A stretch of 41,742 bases of DNA from Vulcanimicrobiota bacterium (GCA_013036095.1 JAAXCW010000014.1:1-41742), one strand, 5' to 3'; positions 1-8,724 are shown, counted from the first letter of the stretch. Numbers and translations are program-made. Notes: generated by a model from the sequence alone, not told the origin.

Positions 1-52
1 GTGCGACGAGGCGGCGAATCTCCGCGACGAGGCGGTCTTCGAAAGTGGTCAG
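1..52 (-). CDS. 5' end of an unidentified gene downstream of rpe (partial)
   Basis: The minus strand directly after rpe keeps an open frame reading MTTFEDRLVAEIRRLVA before the window ends. No ATG, GTG or TTG precedes it in a sensible place, but a CTG at 52-50 overlaps the rpe stop as CTGA. That is the same 4-base coupling used by many neighbouring genes here, as ATGA or GTGA. Only 17 residues are visible, too few to name a family. The charged, amphipathic start looks like a soluble protein. It is probably the next gene of the rpe operon, translated by coupling. Confidence 0.4.
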   Translation of the reverse strand, partial: MTTFEDRLVAEIRRLVA

Positions 53-720
53 GGCGTCGCGGCCCCGTCGAGCAGTTCCCGGAACTGCTTCGTCGCGCGG
101 CCGCAGTCGGGCGTATCGAAGATGGCCGAGCCGATCACGATCACGTCGGCCCCGGCTTGCGCGGCACCGCGCGCGTTTTCAAGCGTAATACCGCCGTCCA
201 CCTCGATCTCGAACGCCGCGCCGGAGCGCTCGCGAAGCGCTAGCGTTTCGCGAAGCTTTTCTAGCGCGTGCGGAATGAAGCGCTGGCCTCCGAACCCGGG
301 GTTCACGCTCATCACGAGTGCCAGGTCGAAATCTCCGGCCAGATCTTCCAGCATCGAAACCGGCGTTTGCGGCGAAATGGAGATTCCGGACCTTGCGCCG
401 GTCGATCGTATGTGTTCCAAGAGCCGTTGCGCCTGCGTGGTGGCTTCCAGGTGAAACGTGACGATCTCGGCGCCGGCCTCGCGAAATCTGTCGACGTAGC
501 GCTCGGGCTCGACGATCATGAGGTGGCAGTCGAAAACGAGCGACGTGCGCTTGCGCAGATCGGCGATCACCTTCGGACCCCACGTAATATTCGGCACGAA
601 GCGGCCGTCCATGACGTCGAGATGCACGTAAGTCGCACCGTTGCGTTCGACGTCCGCAATCTGTTCGGCGATCTTGCCAAAATCGGCCGAAAGAATCGAA
701 GCCGCGATCTTAACGGCCAT
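49..720 (-). CDS. rpe: Ribulose-phosphate 3-epimerase
   Basis: This cytosolic TIM-barrel enzyme interconverts ribulose 5-phosphate and xylulose 5-phosphate in the pentose phosphate pathway. The 223-residue protein has the family signatures: IAASILSADFG at the N-terminus, HLDVMDGRFVPNITWGP with metal-ligand His and Asp, FDCHLMI, MSVNPGFGGQRFI in the phosphate-binding loop, and EVDGGI with the second catalytic Asp, followed by VIGSAIF. The ATG at 720 is chosen because the family begins just before IAASILS. A longer in-frame extension to 795 has no family-like sequence and lies in the PASTA gene. The start overlaps the upstream PASTA gene by 11 bases. The rest of the pathway is about 17-26 kb away on the other strand. 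Confidence 0.96.
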   Translation of the reverse strand: MAVKIAASILSADFGKIAEQIADVERNGATYVHLDVMDGRFVPNITWGPKVIADLRKRTSLVFDCHLMIVEPERYVDRFREAGAEIVTFHLEATTQAQRLLEHIRSTGARSGISISPQTPVSMLEDLAGDFDLALVMSVNPGFGGQRFIPHALEKLRETLALRERSGAAFEIEVDGGITLENARGAAQAGADVIVIGSAIFDTPDCGRATKQFRELLDGAATP

Positions 721-1774
721 GGGAATTCTTCGTGACCGGAGCCGCGGCCGGAGCTCCGTAGGCGTTGGGCGGCTCTTGCCCCACCTTGGTTTCACCTAAT
801 AGAGTATCGTTGACGAAAAAGTAAACCGCCGACGTGCCGACCGTCGTCACGGTCAAATCGAATTTCTGACCGGGCGTCGCGTACCCGTTATAGAGGTCGT
901 ACTCTCCCGTTGCATCGCTCACCGAAAAACGCACGCGCAAGGCTTTGTTCTGTTCGGCTTCTGACGGCGGAACCGCCGCCAGAATATGCGTCTGGTGAAT
1001 GATGTAGCCCGATTCGTGCGGCCCCGCGCTGACGTCGAGCGAAACCGTATCGTAGGTTCCGATCAGCGAGCCGGGCGCCGGCCTCTGCTCGACGACCGTA
1101 CCGTGTGCCGGCCCGCCCGGACCGAGCGGGGTCCACACGATTTGGCCCAACTTGACATGCGCCGCGGCGGCGGCGCCGCGCGCTCCGTCGATATCCATGC
1201 CGGTCATATCCGGAACGCGCACGGTCGGATTCCCGCCTTTGCTGATCAGCAGCGATACGGGCGCGCCCTCAGCAACGCTGACCGACGGCTCGGGATTTTG
1301 CGAGATCACGTGATCGGACGGAATATCGTCGCTTCGCGCGTACGTTGTTTTCGTCAGGGTGAGGTGCGCTTGCGAAAGATCCAAGCGCGCGTCGCGGTAG
1401 GATTGATACCGCAGATCCGGCATGAGCTCGGTTTTCATCCCGTCGCTCACGATCAGCGAGACTTGCCGTCCGGCGCGAACGTGCAGACCGGCTTGCGGCT
1501 GCTGACTCATCACGACGCCCTTGGGGAATTGATTACTGATCGCGTGTCCTGCTATCGCCGATTTGAGGTTCATGCGCGCGATCGCGTTGGTCGCGTCGTT
1601 CGCCGTGAGCCCGATGAATGATGGCACCGTCACCGTGTTCGGTCCCGGCAGCAGAAACTGTTGAACCGAGTGTCCGAACCAAACGAGCACGCCGACAAAT
1701 GCGGCGAAGACCAGTGGGAAAACCCAATCGCGCGGTACGTAGCGCTCGATCAGCGGACGTGCGCCGGCGCTCAT
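710..1774 (-). CDS. Membrane-anchored protein with three PASTA domains
   Basis: This 354-residue protein has a short cytoplasmic N-terminus, one membrane segment at about residues 17-37 and three PASTA modules at about 46-112, 115-180 and 184-251. A beta-rich tail with an Ala/Pro-rich end follows. The modules show the usual pattern of a VP-phi start, a helix, SQNP- or QQPQ-type motifs and a VSLIVS-like last strand. PASTA domains bind peptidoglycan or muropeptides and usually sit on Ser/Thr kinases or transpeptidases. This protein has no kinase or transpeptidase domain, so it may be a stand-alone envelope sensor or scaffold. Its ATG overlaps the yebC stop as ATGA and it overlaps rpe at its 3' end. 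The partner is unknown. Confidence 0.85.
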   Translation of the reverse strand: MSAGARPLIERYVPRDWVFPLVFAAFVGVLVWFGHSVQQFLLPGPNTVTVPSFIGLTANDATNAIARMNLKSAIAGHAISNQFPKGVVMSQQPQAGLHVRAGRQVSLIVSDGMKTELMPDLRYQSYRDARLDLSQAHLTLTKTTYARSDDIPSDHVISQNPEPSVSVAEGAPVSLLISKGGNPTVRVPDMTGMDIDGARGAAAAAHVKLGQIVWTPLGPGGPAHGTVVEQRPAPGSLIGTYDTVSLDVSAGPHESGYIIHQTHILAAVPPSEAEQNKALRVRFSVSDATGEYDLYNGYATPGQKFDLTVTTVGTSAVYFFVNDTLLGETKVGQEPPNAYGAPAAAPVTKNSHGR

Positions 1775-2517
1775 GTCGCGAGTGCCTCCAGTGCTGCCTC
1801 GCTAACGTCGAGATTGGAAAAAACTCTTTGAGCGTCTTCGTGTTCCTCGAGCGCCTCCAAAAAGTTCAGGGCTTCGGAGAGACTTGCTCCTTGCAGAGAT
1901 GTTTTCTGTTTCGCGCGCACGCCGAGAAACGCATCGGAAATCTTGACGCCGGCTTTTTGCAGCGACGTGCGCGATTCGCCCAAGCGCCCGGGTTCCGTGT
2001 ACACCTCCGACGGCCGTCCGTAGTCGAGATCGATGACGCCGTCGACCAGTGCGGCTTCGGTCAATTCATCTTCCGAACGCTCTTGCGGATCGACTTCGAG
2101 CACGCCCACCGGATCGAACATCCATCCTACGCTGCCGGTCTCTCCCAAAGTTCCGCCATGTTTGCTGAAAAGAAAGCGCAGTTCGCCCGCCGTGCGGTTG
2201 CGGTTGTCCGTGGCCGCGTCGATCACGACGGCCAAGCCGTGCGGTCCGTATCCCTCGTAACGAATCTCGTGAATCTCTTTTTCGCCCGCGCCGCCCGAGG
2301 CGCGCGCGATCGCCCGCTTGATGTTCTCTTGCGGCATGTTATTTTCGCGCGCTTTTTCGACTGCCATCTTCAACCGGTAATTGGCCTCGGGATCCGGCGA
2401 CCCCGACTTGGCGGCCAGGATGATCTCCTTGCTCAGTTTGGTAAAGAGCGCGCCGCGCTGCGCATCGACTTTGCCCTTGCGCAACTTGATGTTATGCCAT
2501 TTGGAATGCCCGGACAT
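1771..2517 (-). CDS. yebC: YebC/PmpR/TACO1-family protein
   Basis: The 248-residue protein begins with the family hallmark MSGHSKWHNIKLRKGKVDAQRG, followed by FTKLSKEI, the NMPQENIKRAI motif, EIRYEGYGP and RNRTAGELR. Length and motif order are normal for the family. YebC-type proteins were first described as DNA-binding regulators. More recent work on the family links them to translation of difficult proline-rich stretches by the ribosome. The role here cannot be chosen from sequence. An AAGGT stretch about 10 bases before the ATG may serve as ribosome-binding site. The gene is coupled to the PASTA gene by an ATGA overlap and lies 38 bases after the glycosyltransferase gene. Confidence 0.95.
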   Translation of the reverse strand: MSGHSKWHNIKLRKGKVDAQRGALFTKLSKEIILAAKSGSPDPEANYRLKMAVEKARENNMPQENIKRAIARASGGAGEKEIHEIRYEGYGPHGLAVVIDAATDNRNRTAGELRFLFSKHGGTLGETGSVGWMFDPVGVLEVDPQERSEDELTEAALVDGVIDLDYGRPSEVYTEPGRLGESRTSLQKAGVKISDAFLGVRAKQKTSLQGASLSEALNFLEALEEHEDAQRVFSNLDVSEAALEALAT

Positions 2518-2555
2518 AGGCTCTTACCTTTGGCTCTTAGCCGGGACTGTCATGC

Positions 2556-5500
2556 CTAAATGATCCAGCGTGGGAGCCACATGCGCTGGCTCCAGTGGTC
2601 CCACGGAATGGGCACGGCCGCCAGGACCGGATAGAACCAAATGAATGCGCCTACCACGGCCGCAACATAGCCGCAAACCACGAACCGGCTCAACCATTTT
2701 CCATCGGTGCTCGCTTCGCCGGCCTTCCAAATGAGCTGCAAGACGATGACGTTGCAGAGTATGATGATTGGAATGTCTACATAAAAATGGTAGATGAACG
2801 TGATGCGCGGCGAGCGCGCCCACGGAAGCCACTGAAGCAGATAGGCGATAACGAGCAGCGCATACCCCTTGTTGCGTTCGCGCCAAGCCAAAAGAGCCAC
2901 GCCGGGAACGCACCCCAATCCCACCCAAAGGATCAGCGGATTGGGCAGCGAGATAATCTCCGCCACGCAGCACGCGGTCGATTGCGCGGCTGCCACACCC
3001 ATGCGCGAATCGTTCCAGTAGTAAGCGATCGGGCGCAGGTCGATCGGCCACGTCCAGAAAGCCGATGCGTACGGATGCGTGGCCGTGAGCGTGTCGTGGT
3101 ACATAAACATCGAGTACTGCCGGTAGACGAGGTCGGTCAGATTCTTTATTTCGATCTGCCTGATGAAGTCAGGCACCCAGACCAGCAAGTAGACAGTCAT
3201 GCTCAGAAACGCGATTGCCGCCAGCGTAATGTCCAGGCGAAATCCGTACGGGTTACCCCAGACTCTGAGCTTGTCCGCATACCAGTACCGCTGCGACCAG
3301 ACGAAAGCGATGACAACAAACGAGACGCCGTACGCCATCACGCCGTACCATTTGCTGGCTACCAGCGCGCCTAAAAGAATCGTGAAAACGACGAGCCAGG
3401 CGCCGGCATGGCGGCCTTCTTGCGTTTCGAGCTCGCTCGTCGTCACCAGTCCGGGCGAATACGTCGCCGACCCGGCCGGCGTTTGATAGCGCACCGAACC
3501 GTCGCGATCGTACTCGGCCTTCACGTCGTCCTGCATTAAGCGTAACGTTTTCCCGCGAACGGCCCGTCCGTCCGGTGTTTCCAGCGTCACAGTTCCGCTC
3601 TGCCGCAGCAGCCGCGAACCCTCGGCATAAGATCCGAACTCGCCGGCCCGGCCGGAAAACCGCGGCACAATCACAAGTCGCAGCAGCAGATACAATCCGG
3701 AGGCAAAATAGAGGCCCATGACAACGAATGCCGCTCGCGACTGCCCAAAAGGCAGCGTCACGAGCGCGCTAAGCGCACATCCGCCGGCCAACGCCGCAAG
3801 CGCGGAGATTCCGGCGCGCGAGAACGTCTGCGGTTCGTATGCCCGCAACGTGGACTGCGAAGCGATCCAAAAACGGTAGAACGCGTAGAGCGTGCCGAGG
3901 GCAAAGACGACGACGATGCCTTCAGGCGTGGCGATGCGCGACTGAACGAAGTGCATGCCGTCCGCCGTGAACATGATGGCGGCAAACGACGCGAACAGCG
4001 TCGAGCGCGTCAGCCTCTTAGCAAAGATGTAGATCAGCACGATCGCGAATGCGCCGAAGACGACGTCCAGGAAACGCCAGCCGTGCGCGTTGTCGCCGCC
4101 GAAAAGCATCGTGGAAACCGTGATGATAAGTTTCGTGAGCGGCGGATGCGTGTTTTCGTAAATGTACTTATGCGAGAGATACTCTTCGGCCGCGCGCGCG
4201 AAGTAGATCTCGTCGAAGATCTTGCCTTTGGGAACCCAGTAGTTCACGTACGATAGAACAAATGAGACGACGCCGAATAATCCCGCGAGGCCATAGTCGA
4301 GCGGCCATACCATCCGCGCCAAACCTTCGCGGGGATCGAACCACGCTCGCGCCCTTAGAGGCGAAGGCTCGCCGGCGGCCGCGGGTCGCGCGGCCGGCAG
4401 TTCCTGCGCTGTCTGTCCTAAATAGATGTAGCCTAGGTAGAAAAACGCGAGCACGTTGAGCGCGGAAAGCGGGTGCGTCAAAAACGGCCACATGTCGCGC
4501 GGATTGGGGCCCGGAATACTTTGCACGACGACCGTGAGGTACGTCAGGGAGTAGAACAGGTTGACCAGCAGTGTGACGGAAAAGATCACCGCTGCCCAAG
4601 CGTAACGTCTTGTGATCGGCGCGGCCGCAACGGTAAAGAGCAGTCCGTCGAAGAGGTACCGCTCGTGCATGCGCGTCGAGAGCATAAAGAACGCGAGCGT
4701 GGAGAGCGCGGCCGCTTCGACAAACGCTTCCTGCGTGCGCGCCTGCGCGTACCGCACCAAGATCAGAACGAGCGCGATGCCCGCCAGCACCACGCCCCAA
4801 AGGTACTGCGGCCAAACGGCGATCAGCTGCGAGTCGGGCTGCCAAAACGGGTGAACGATCGACCACAGGTTGAACGCATTGACGGAGTTGACGGCATAGA
4901 CGTCTTTGCCGACCTCATAACGCTGATACAGCCATGAAAGCGCCGCGACGGGGTTCCCTGTGGGATGGAACGGCACAGTCAGGAAAAATGCGAGCGCAAT
5001 GGCCCCGACGATGCCAACGGCCGTCGCGGTTACGCGGCGCGTTCTGGGCGCCGGCGAGGCGAAAGCGAAAACAAGAAAGAGCGGAACGAGCGCCACGGCC
5101 TGCGGTTTTATCAACAGCGAGTAAGCCAGCAGCAGCCACGCGACAGGGATGCGCCACGCGAATCCGTCAAGAAAATCCGCCGAGCGCAGGAGCAGATACG
5201 CCGCCCCTAATGCCAGGCCGGCGGCAACCGAATCGACTTGTCCCCACGAAGCGGAGATGAAGATGACAGCCGGGTTGAACGCGAAAAATGCGGCCGCTCC
5301 CAGAGCCCAGCGCTCGGAAGCGTAGCGCCGAACGAGCATATAGAGCAGCGCGGCGTCCACGATATCCATCAGGATCGCCGGCATCTTCACCAGCACGCGG
5401 AGCACGTCGAAATTTCCGTGCGGCGAAATTACGGAGTAGATGTGGCCGACGATCCACAAAATGTAAAAATAACCCGTCGGATAGTCCACGAACTTGGTCG

Positions 5501-5657
5501 ACGCGTAGAATTGCCAGAGTGGATGCGCGGTCAGCGTCAGAGCCCACGCTTCGAAAGAGTCGATATCGTTCTTGAAGCCCTGATCGCCGATGAAAAACAA
5601 CCGGACGACGAATGCCGCCAGCAGTAGAAGCAAGAGCCGAGGCCTCACCGCGGTCAC
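2556..5657 (-). CDS. Double GT-C membrane glycosyltransferase (GT57-like half fused to protein O-mannosyltransferase-like half)
   Basis: This 1033-residue polytopic membrane protein seems to hold two GT-C glycosyltransferases. The N-terminal half (about 1-430) has many hydrophobic segments, an early acidic loop (NDIDSFEAW), a SWGQVDS motif, KPQA and MHERYLF. These are typical of ALG6/ALG8-like or archaeal-type mannosyltransferases. The C-terminal half (about 440-1033) has the PMT/GT39 signature: an acidic DEIYF loop near residue 480 and THPPLTKL at about 503-510, followed by helices and a 4-TM C-terminal region. A soluble beta-rich insert of roughly 80 residues interrupts this half. Such enzymes use polyprenyl-phosphate sugars and glycosylate exported proteins or lipids. 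The GTG at 5657 is chosen because it overlaps the synthase stop as GTGA. The longer frame upstream is a shadow of the synthase gene. The 5' neighbours make isoprenoid lipid, which fits a lipid-linked donor. Confidence 0.85.
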   Translation of the reverse strand: MTAVRPRLLLLLLAAFVVRLFFIGDQGFKNDIDSFEAWALTLTAHPLWQFYASTKFVDYPTGYFYILWIVGHIYSVISPHGNFDVLRVLVKMPAILMDIVDAALLYMLVRRYASERWALGAAAFFAFNPAVIFISASWGQVDSVAAGLALGAAYLLLRSADFLDGFAWRIPVAWLLLAYSLLIKPQAVALVPLFLVFAFASPAPRTRRVTATAVGIVGAIALAFFLTVPFHPTGNPVAALSWLYQRYEVGKDVYAVNSVNAFNLWSIVHPFWQPDSQLIAVWPQYLWGVVLAGIALVLILVRYAQARTQEAFVEAAALSTLAFFMLSTRMHERYLFDGLLFTVAAAPITRRYAWAAVIFSVTLLVNLFYSLTYLTVVVQSIPGPNPRDMWPFLTHPLSALNVLAFFYLGYIYLGQTAQELPAARPAAAGEPSPLRARAWFDPREGLARMVWPLDYGLAGLFGVVSFVLSYVNYWVPKGKIFDEIYFARAAEEYLSHKYIYENTHPPLTKLIITVSTMLFGGDNAHGWRFLDVVFGAFAIVLIYIFAKRLTRSTLFASFAAIMFTADGMHFVQSRIATPEGIVVVFALGTLYAFYRFWIASQSTLRAYEPQTFSRAGISALAALAGGCALSALVTLPFGQSRAAFVVMGLYFASGLYLLLRLVIVPRFSGRAGEFGSYAEGSRLLRQSGTVTLETPDGRAVRGKTLRLMQDDVKAEYDRDGSVRYQTPAGSATYSPGLVTTSELETQEGRHAGAWLVVFTILLGALVASKWYGVMAYGVSFVVIAFVWSQRYWYADKLRVWGNPYGFRLDITLAAIAFLSMTVYLLVWVPDFIRQIEIKNLTDLVYRQYSMFMYHDTLTATHPYASAFWTWPIDLRPIAYYWNDSRMGVAAAQSTACCVAEIISLPNPLILWVGLGCVPGVALLAWRERNKGYALLVIAYLLQWLPWARSPRITFIYHFYVDIPIIILCNVIVLQLIWKAGEASTDGKWLSRFVVCGYVAAVVGAFIWFYPVLAAVPIPWDHWSQRMWLPRWII

Positions 5658-6589
5658 GTTGACGCCAGTTCGAGCGAACTCAAGAGAAACTCCCGCACGT
5701 GCTTTACCGGGTGCCGCTCTACGAGCGCGAGATGTTCGGCGGCCGCCTGATTGGCGGCATCGCGCGCGCCGAGCTCCTCGAGTGCATCGATCACCGCCTC
5801 GACCGTCGGGTTGTCGAGCGTTTCGCCGCGAGCGTATGCGGCCGCAATGCGGTCGCGTGCCGCCGAAGGCGGCTGCGCCAGCGACCACACGACCGGGAAT
5901 GTCCACTTGCGCCGCGCGATATCATTTCCGGAGACTTTTCCGGTCGCATCGAGCGTTCCCCAAATGCCGAGTACGTCGTCGCGAATTTGAAACGCCATTC
6001 CGAACGCGCGGCCCAGCTCGCGATATCGCAAGACCGCATTGCTGTCGCACGGCGCGCACAAAGCGCCCAGTTGCGACGATGCGCCGAAGAGTGCGGCGGT
6101 TTTTGCGGAGATCATTCTGTTGTACGCGGCCAAGTCCACTTGTCCGGCGCGTTCGTAGGCGAGGTCCATCGACTGGCCGTCGCACATCGTCGCGTGCGCT
6201 TCATGCAGCGCGCGAACCATGCGCAGCACGCGTTCGTCCGAATGTCGCGCGACGCTGTTGGTGAGAACGAGAAAACTTATCGCGCACAGCGCATCGCCGG
6301 CATTGAGCGCCTGCGGAATTCCGTATACCGCCCAAACCGTCCGGCGGCCGCGGCGCAGCTCATCGTTATCCTCTATATCGTCGTGCACCAGCGAATAGTT
6401 GTGCAGAATCTCTATCGCGGCGGCCGCATCGAGTGCGCTTTCAGGCGATCCGCCCTCGGCGCCCGCAACGCATAACAGCAGATGCGGACGCAGCCGCTTG
6501 CCGCGTTTGGCCGGGCCGTATTCCCCGAAACCGAAGTGGTAGAGCAGCATATCGGAAATCTGGGGAGATCCCCGATAGTCCCTGATCAC
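5654..6589 (-). CDS. Trans-isoprenyl (polyprenyl) diphosphate synthase
   Basis: The enzyme condenses isopentenyl diphosphate with allylic diphosphates to make geranylgeranyl or longer polyprenyl diphosphates. Visible motifs are GKRLRPHLLL, the first Asp-rich motif in SLVHDDIEDNDELRRGR, and FQIRDDVLGIWG as the second Asp-rich region. The last Asp of the second motif is replaced by Gly, as in some actinobacterial-type synthases (RDDLLGVFG style). YHFG near the start is also actinobacterial-like. The start is uncertain. The GTG at 6589 gives 311 residues (EDVIRDYRG) after the ispH stop, but coding similarity begins slightly upstream, within the 3' end of ispH. Chain length cannot be read with confidence. 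Product may feed the glycosyltransferase encoded next, with a GTGA overlap. Confidence 0.88.
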   Translation of the reverse strand: MIRDYRGSPQISDMLLYHFGFGEYGPAKRGKRLRPHLLLCVAGAEGGSPESALDAAAAIEILHNYSLVHDDIEDNDELRRGRRTVWAVYGIPQALNAGDALCAISFLVLTNSVARHSDERVLRMVRALHEAHATMCDGQSMDLAYERAGQVDLAAYNRMISAKTAALFGASSQLGALCAPCDSNAVLRYRELGRAFGMAFQIRDDVLGIWGTLDATGKVSGNDIARRKWTFPVVWSLAQPPSAARDRIAAAYARGETLDNPTVEAVIDALEELGARDAANQAAAEHLALVERHPVKHVREFLLSSLELAST

Positions 6590-6614
6590 ATCTTCGAGGT
6601 GAGTTTCAAAGAGA

Positions 6615-7457
6615 TCAGGCTGGTTGACGGGCGAGGTCCTCCATGCGCTGCGCCACGCTATCGACGAGCCAGCCGGGAGTCGATGCGCCCGACATGAGTC
6701 CCGCCACGCGCACGCCGTCGAACCACCCTGCTTCCAATTCCTCGGGTCCTTCGATGTGATACGCTTTCGCGCCATGGAGCTCGGAGAGCTCGGCCAGATG
6801 CTTGGTGTTGGCCGAGGTCTTACCGCCGACGACCACCATGACGTCGACTTCTTTTGAAAGCTCGAGCGCTTCGCTTTGGCGGTTGTTCGTATCGGTGCAG
6901 ATCGTGTTGACGGCGCGGACTTCGTAATACTTGGCGATGAGCGCGCGCACGATGTCCGTGAACCGCTCGCGCGAGTAGGTCGACTGTACGACAACACCGA
7001 CGCGCGATCCGCGTGGGAGCTTCTCCACGTCTTCGATCGTTTCAATGCACCAGGCCCCCGGTACATGGCTCAGCGTGCCCTTGACCTCCGGATGGTTGGG
7101 ATCGCCCACCACGATGATCTTATAGCCGTCGGCTTTGAGTTTCTCGGCTTGCACGTGAATCTTCGTGACCATCGGACAGGTGGCGTCGATGATCTCCAAA
7201 CCTTTTTCCTTAGCCTTTTCGTAGACCTCGACGGGCAGACCATGGGCGCGAACGAAGAGTGCGCCCGCATCGACCTCGTCGACCGACGTCGCGTTCTTCA
7301 GTCCTCGTTGCTCGAGGGATTCGACCATCTGTGGATTGTGGACCACGTGCCCGAGCGTTGTCACGGTTTCACGCGCGTCGATCGCTTCTTCGGCTTTCTT
7401 CAGCGTTATGGCGACGCCGAAGCAAAAGCCTTGGACTTTCGCCTTCTTAATCTCCAC
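6615..7457 (-). CDS. ispH: 4-hydroxy-3-methylbut-2-enyl diphosphate reductase
   Basis: IspH performs the last step of the non-mevalonate (MEP) pathway, reducing HMBPP to IPP and DMAPP with a [4Fe-4S] cluster. The 280-residue protein has the three cluster cysteines at C12 (GFCFGV), C94 (DATCPMV) and C187 (NTICTDTNNRQ). Substrate histidines are H40 (HVVHNPQMV) and H122, and the catalytic Glu is E124 (NHPEVKG). Length is normal. It overlaps the plsC stop by 11 bases and precedes the polyprenyl synthase, so the precursor- and chain-making enzymes are adjacent. The presence of IspH shows the organism uses the MEP pathway. Confidence 0.97.
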   Translation of the reverse strand: MEIKKAKVQGFCFGVAITLKKAEEAIDARETVTTLGHVVHNPQMVESLEQRGLKNATSVDEVDAGALFVRAHGLPVEVYEKAKEKGLEIIDATCPMVTKIHVQAEKLKADGYKIIVVGDPNHPEVKGTLSHVPGAWCIETIEDVEKLPRGSRVGVVVQSTYSRERFTDIVRALIAKYYEVRAVNTICTDTNNRQSEALELSKEVDVMVVVGGKTSANTKHLAELSELHGAKAYHIEGPEELEAGWFDGVRVAGLMSGASTPGWLVDSVAQRMEDLARQPA

Positions 7458-8043
7458 CGATGGTCTCCGGCAGTTTTCGAATTGCTTGCATCACCTGTTC
7501 CGTAAAGTTCGCCAACTCTTCCCGAGTCGCTTTCCGGCCCTCCGGGAGGCTCATGGGAGAGCCGAAAACGACTTGAAAGCGCTGAAAGCGGGCGGCGTCC
7601 CGCGTGCCCACGACCGCAGCCGGCACGACGACCGCCTTTCCTAGGGAAGCCAGCAGCGCAACGCCTTCACGCGCCTGTACGGTTCCATCGAGATTTCGCG
7701 TGCCTTCCGGAAATATGCCGATAACCTCGCCGCGGCGCAGCACCTCGACGGACCGGCGAACGGCGGCCATCGGCGTGCCGCTGCGATCGACCGGATAGGC
7801 GCCGAAGCCGGTGATGAGCGGCCCCAATACCGGAATCTTGAAGAGCTCGGCCTTGGCCATGTATCGGATGCGGCGCGGACATGCCGTTCCGAGCAGCGGC
7901 GGATCGAAGTACGAGATGTGATTGCAGGCAACGATGACGGCGCCGGCAGCGGGGACATTGTCTGCTCCGTAGACGCGCATTCGCCAAAGCTTAAAGATGA
8001 CGCCCAGCGAGATCTTGGCGGCATCGTAGGTCCAATCGATCAT
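7447..8043 (-). CDS. plsC: 1-acyl-sn-glycerol-3-phosphate acyltransferase (PlsC-like)
   Basis: This 198-residue enzyme probably acylates lysophosphatidic acid to phosphatidic acid at the inner membrane. It has the HX4D motif (NHISYFD, H42 and D47), a middle block ending GAYPVDRSG, the FPEGTR motif at 111-116 and the proline block VVVPAAVVG. A hydrophobic stretch near the N-terminus (SLGVIFKLW) may anchor it. The ATG at 8043 overlaps the cmk stop as ATGA and has a GATAGG element just before it. The longer open frame upstream is a shadow of cmk. The gene order cmk-plsC-ispH recurs in several bacteria as a housekeeping cluster. Substrate choice cannot be read from sequence. Confidence 0.93.
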   Translation of the reverse strand: MIDWTYDAAKISLGVIFKLWRMRVYGADNVPAAGAVIVACNHISYFDPPLLGTACPRRIRYMAKAELFKIPVLGPLITGFGAYPVDRSGTPMAAVRRSVEVLRRGEVIGIFPEGTRNLDGTVQAREGVALLASLGKAVVVPAAVVGTRDAARFQRFQVVFGSPMSLPEGRKATREELANFTEQVMQAIRKLPETIGGD

Positions 8044-8711
8044 CCTATCATGCCGCAGATTTCGTCGACGACTTGCTCGGCGCTGAGTTCGCTCGAATCG
8101 ATCGTACGCGCATCCGCTGCTTTGCGCAGCGGCGAGATCGTCCGCGTCTCGTCGAGGCGATCGCGTTCTTCGATCTCTTGTGTCAATTCGTGAGCGCTGA
8201 CGTCGATACCGGCGTTTTCCAGTTGCGCTCTCCGGCGCCGGACGCGCGCGGCCACCGAAGCCGTCAGGAAAATCTTGCAGGACGCCTTTGGAAGAACAAC
8301 GGTCCCGATGTCGCGCCCTGCCATCACGACCGGCCCTTCGGCCGCGATGCGGCACTGTTCGCGCACCATCGCTTCGCGCACGCGCGCATGCGCGGCGACG
8401 ATCGAGACGACGGCGGTGACGACCGGAGTGTCGAGCTCGTCCGCCGTGAGTTCGCGGCCGTTCCAAAAAACGCGAAAGCCCAGATGCGCCTCGTGATCGA
8501 GGCTGACGCGAATCTGCTGATCGAAGAGGCGGACGAGCGCGCTTTCATTGTCGACGTCCGTCTGCGTTCGCAAAGCGGCATATGCGAGCGCGCGGTACAT
8601 CGCGCCCGTGTCCACATAGACGACGCCCAATCGCCGCGCGAGCAGGCGGGCAACCGTGGTTTTTCCCGAGGCCGCGGGACCGTCGATGGCAATCTGGAGA
8701 TCTGCCGGCAC
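8040..8711 (-). CDS. cmk: Cytidylate kinase
   Basis: This enzyme phosphorylates CMP and dCMP using ATP. The 223-residue protein starts PADLQIAIDGPAASGKTT, with a P-loop at residues 11-19, followed by YVDTGAMYRALA. Further motifs are AGRDIGTVVLP and the lid-region arginines in RVRRRRAQLE, then the EERDRLDETRTISPL block. Length and order are those of bacterial Cmk. The ATG at 8711 is the first gene start of the long minus-strand run that ends at the window's left edge. It is divergent from radA across 53 bases that contain a perfect inverted repeat. Confidence 0.96.
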   Translation of the reverse strand: MPADLQIAIDGPAASGKTTVARLLARRLGVVYVDTGAMYRALAYAALRTQTDVDNESALVRLFDQQIRVSLDHEAHLGFRVFWNGRELTADELDTPVVTAVVSIVAAHARVREAMVREQCRIAAEGPVVMAGRDIGTVVLPKASCKIFLTASVAARVRRRRAQLENAGIDVSAHELTQEIEERDRLDETRTISPLRKAADARTIDSSELSAEQVVDEICGMIG

Positions 8712-8724
8712 GCCATTCTCTTTT

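Noticed and set aside
1618..2559. 313-residue plus-strand open frame antisense to yebC
   Set aside because: Basic, low-complexity translation with no family motifs, lying opposite an unmistakable yebC. It is a GC-rich shadow.
5658..5906. 83-residue extension of the glycosyltransferase frame
   Set aside because: Arg/Gly-rich shadow of the polyprenyl synthase. The GTG at 5657 in a GTGA overlap is the better start.
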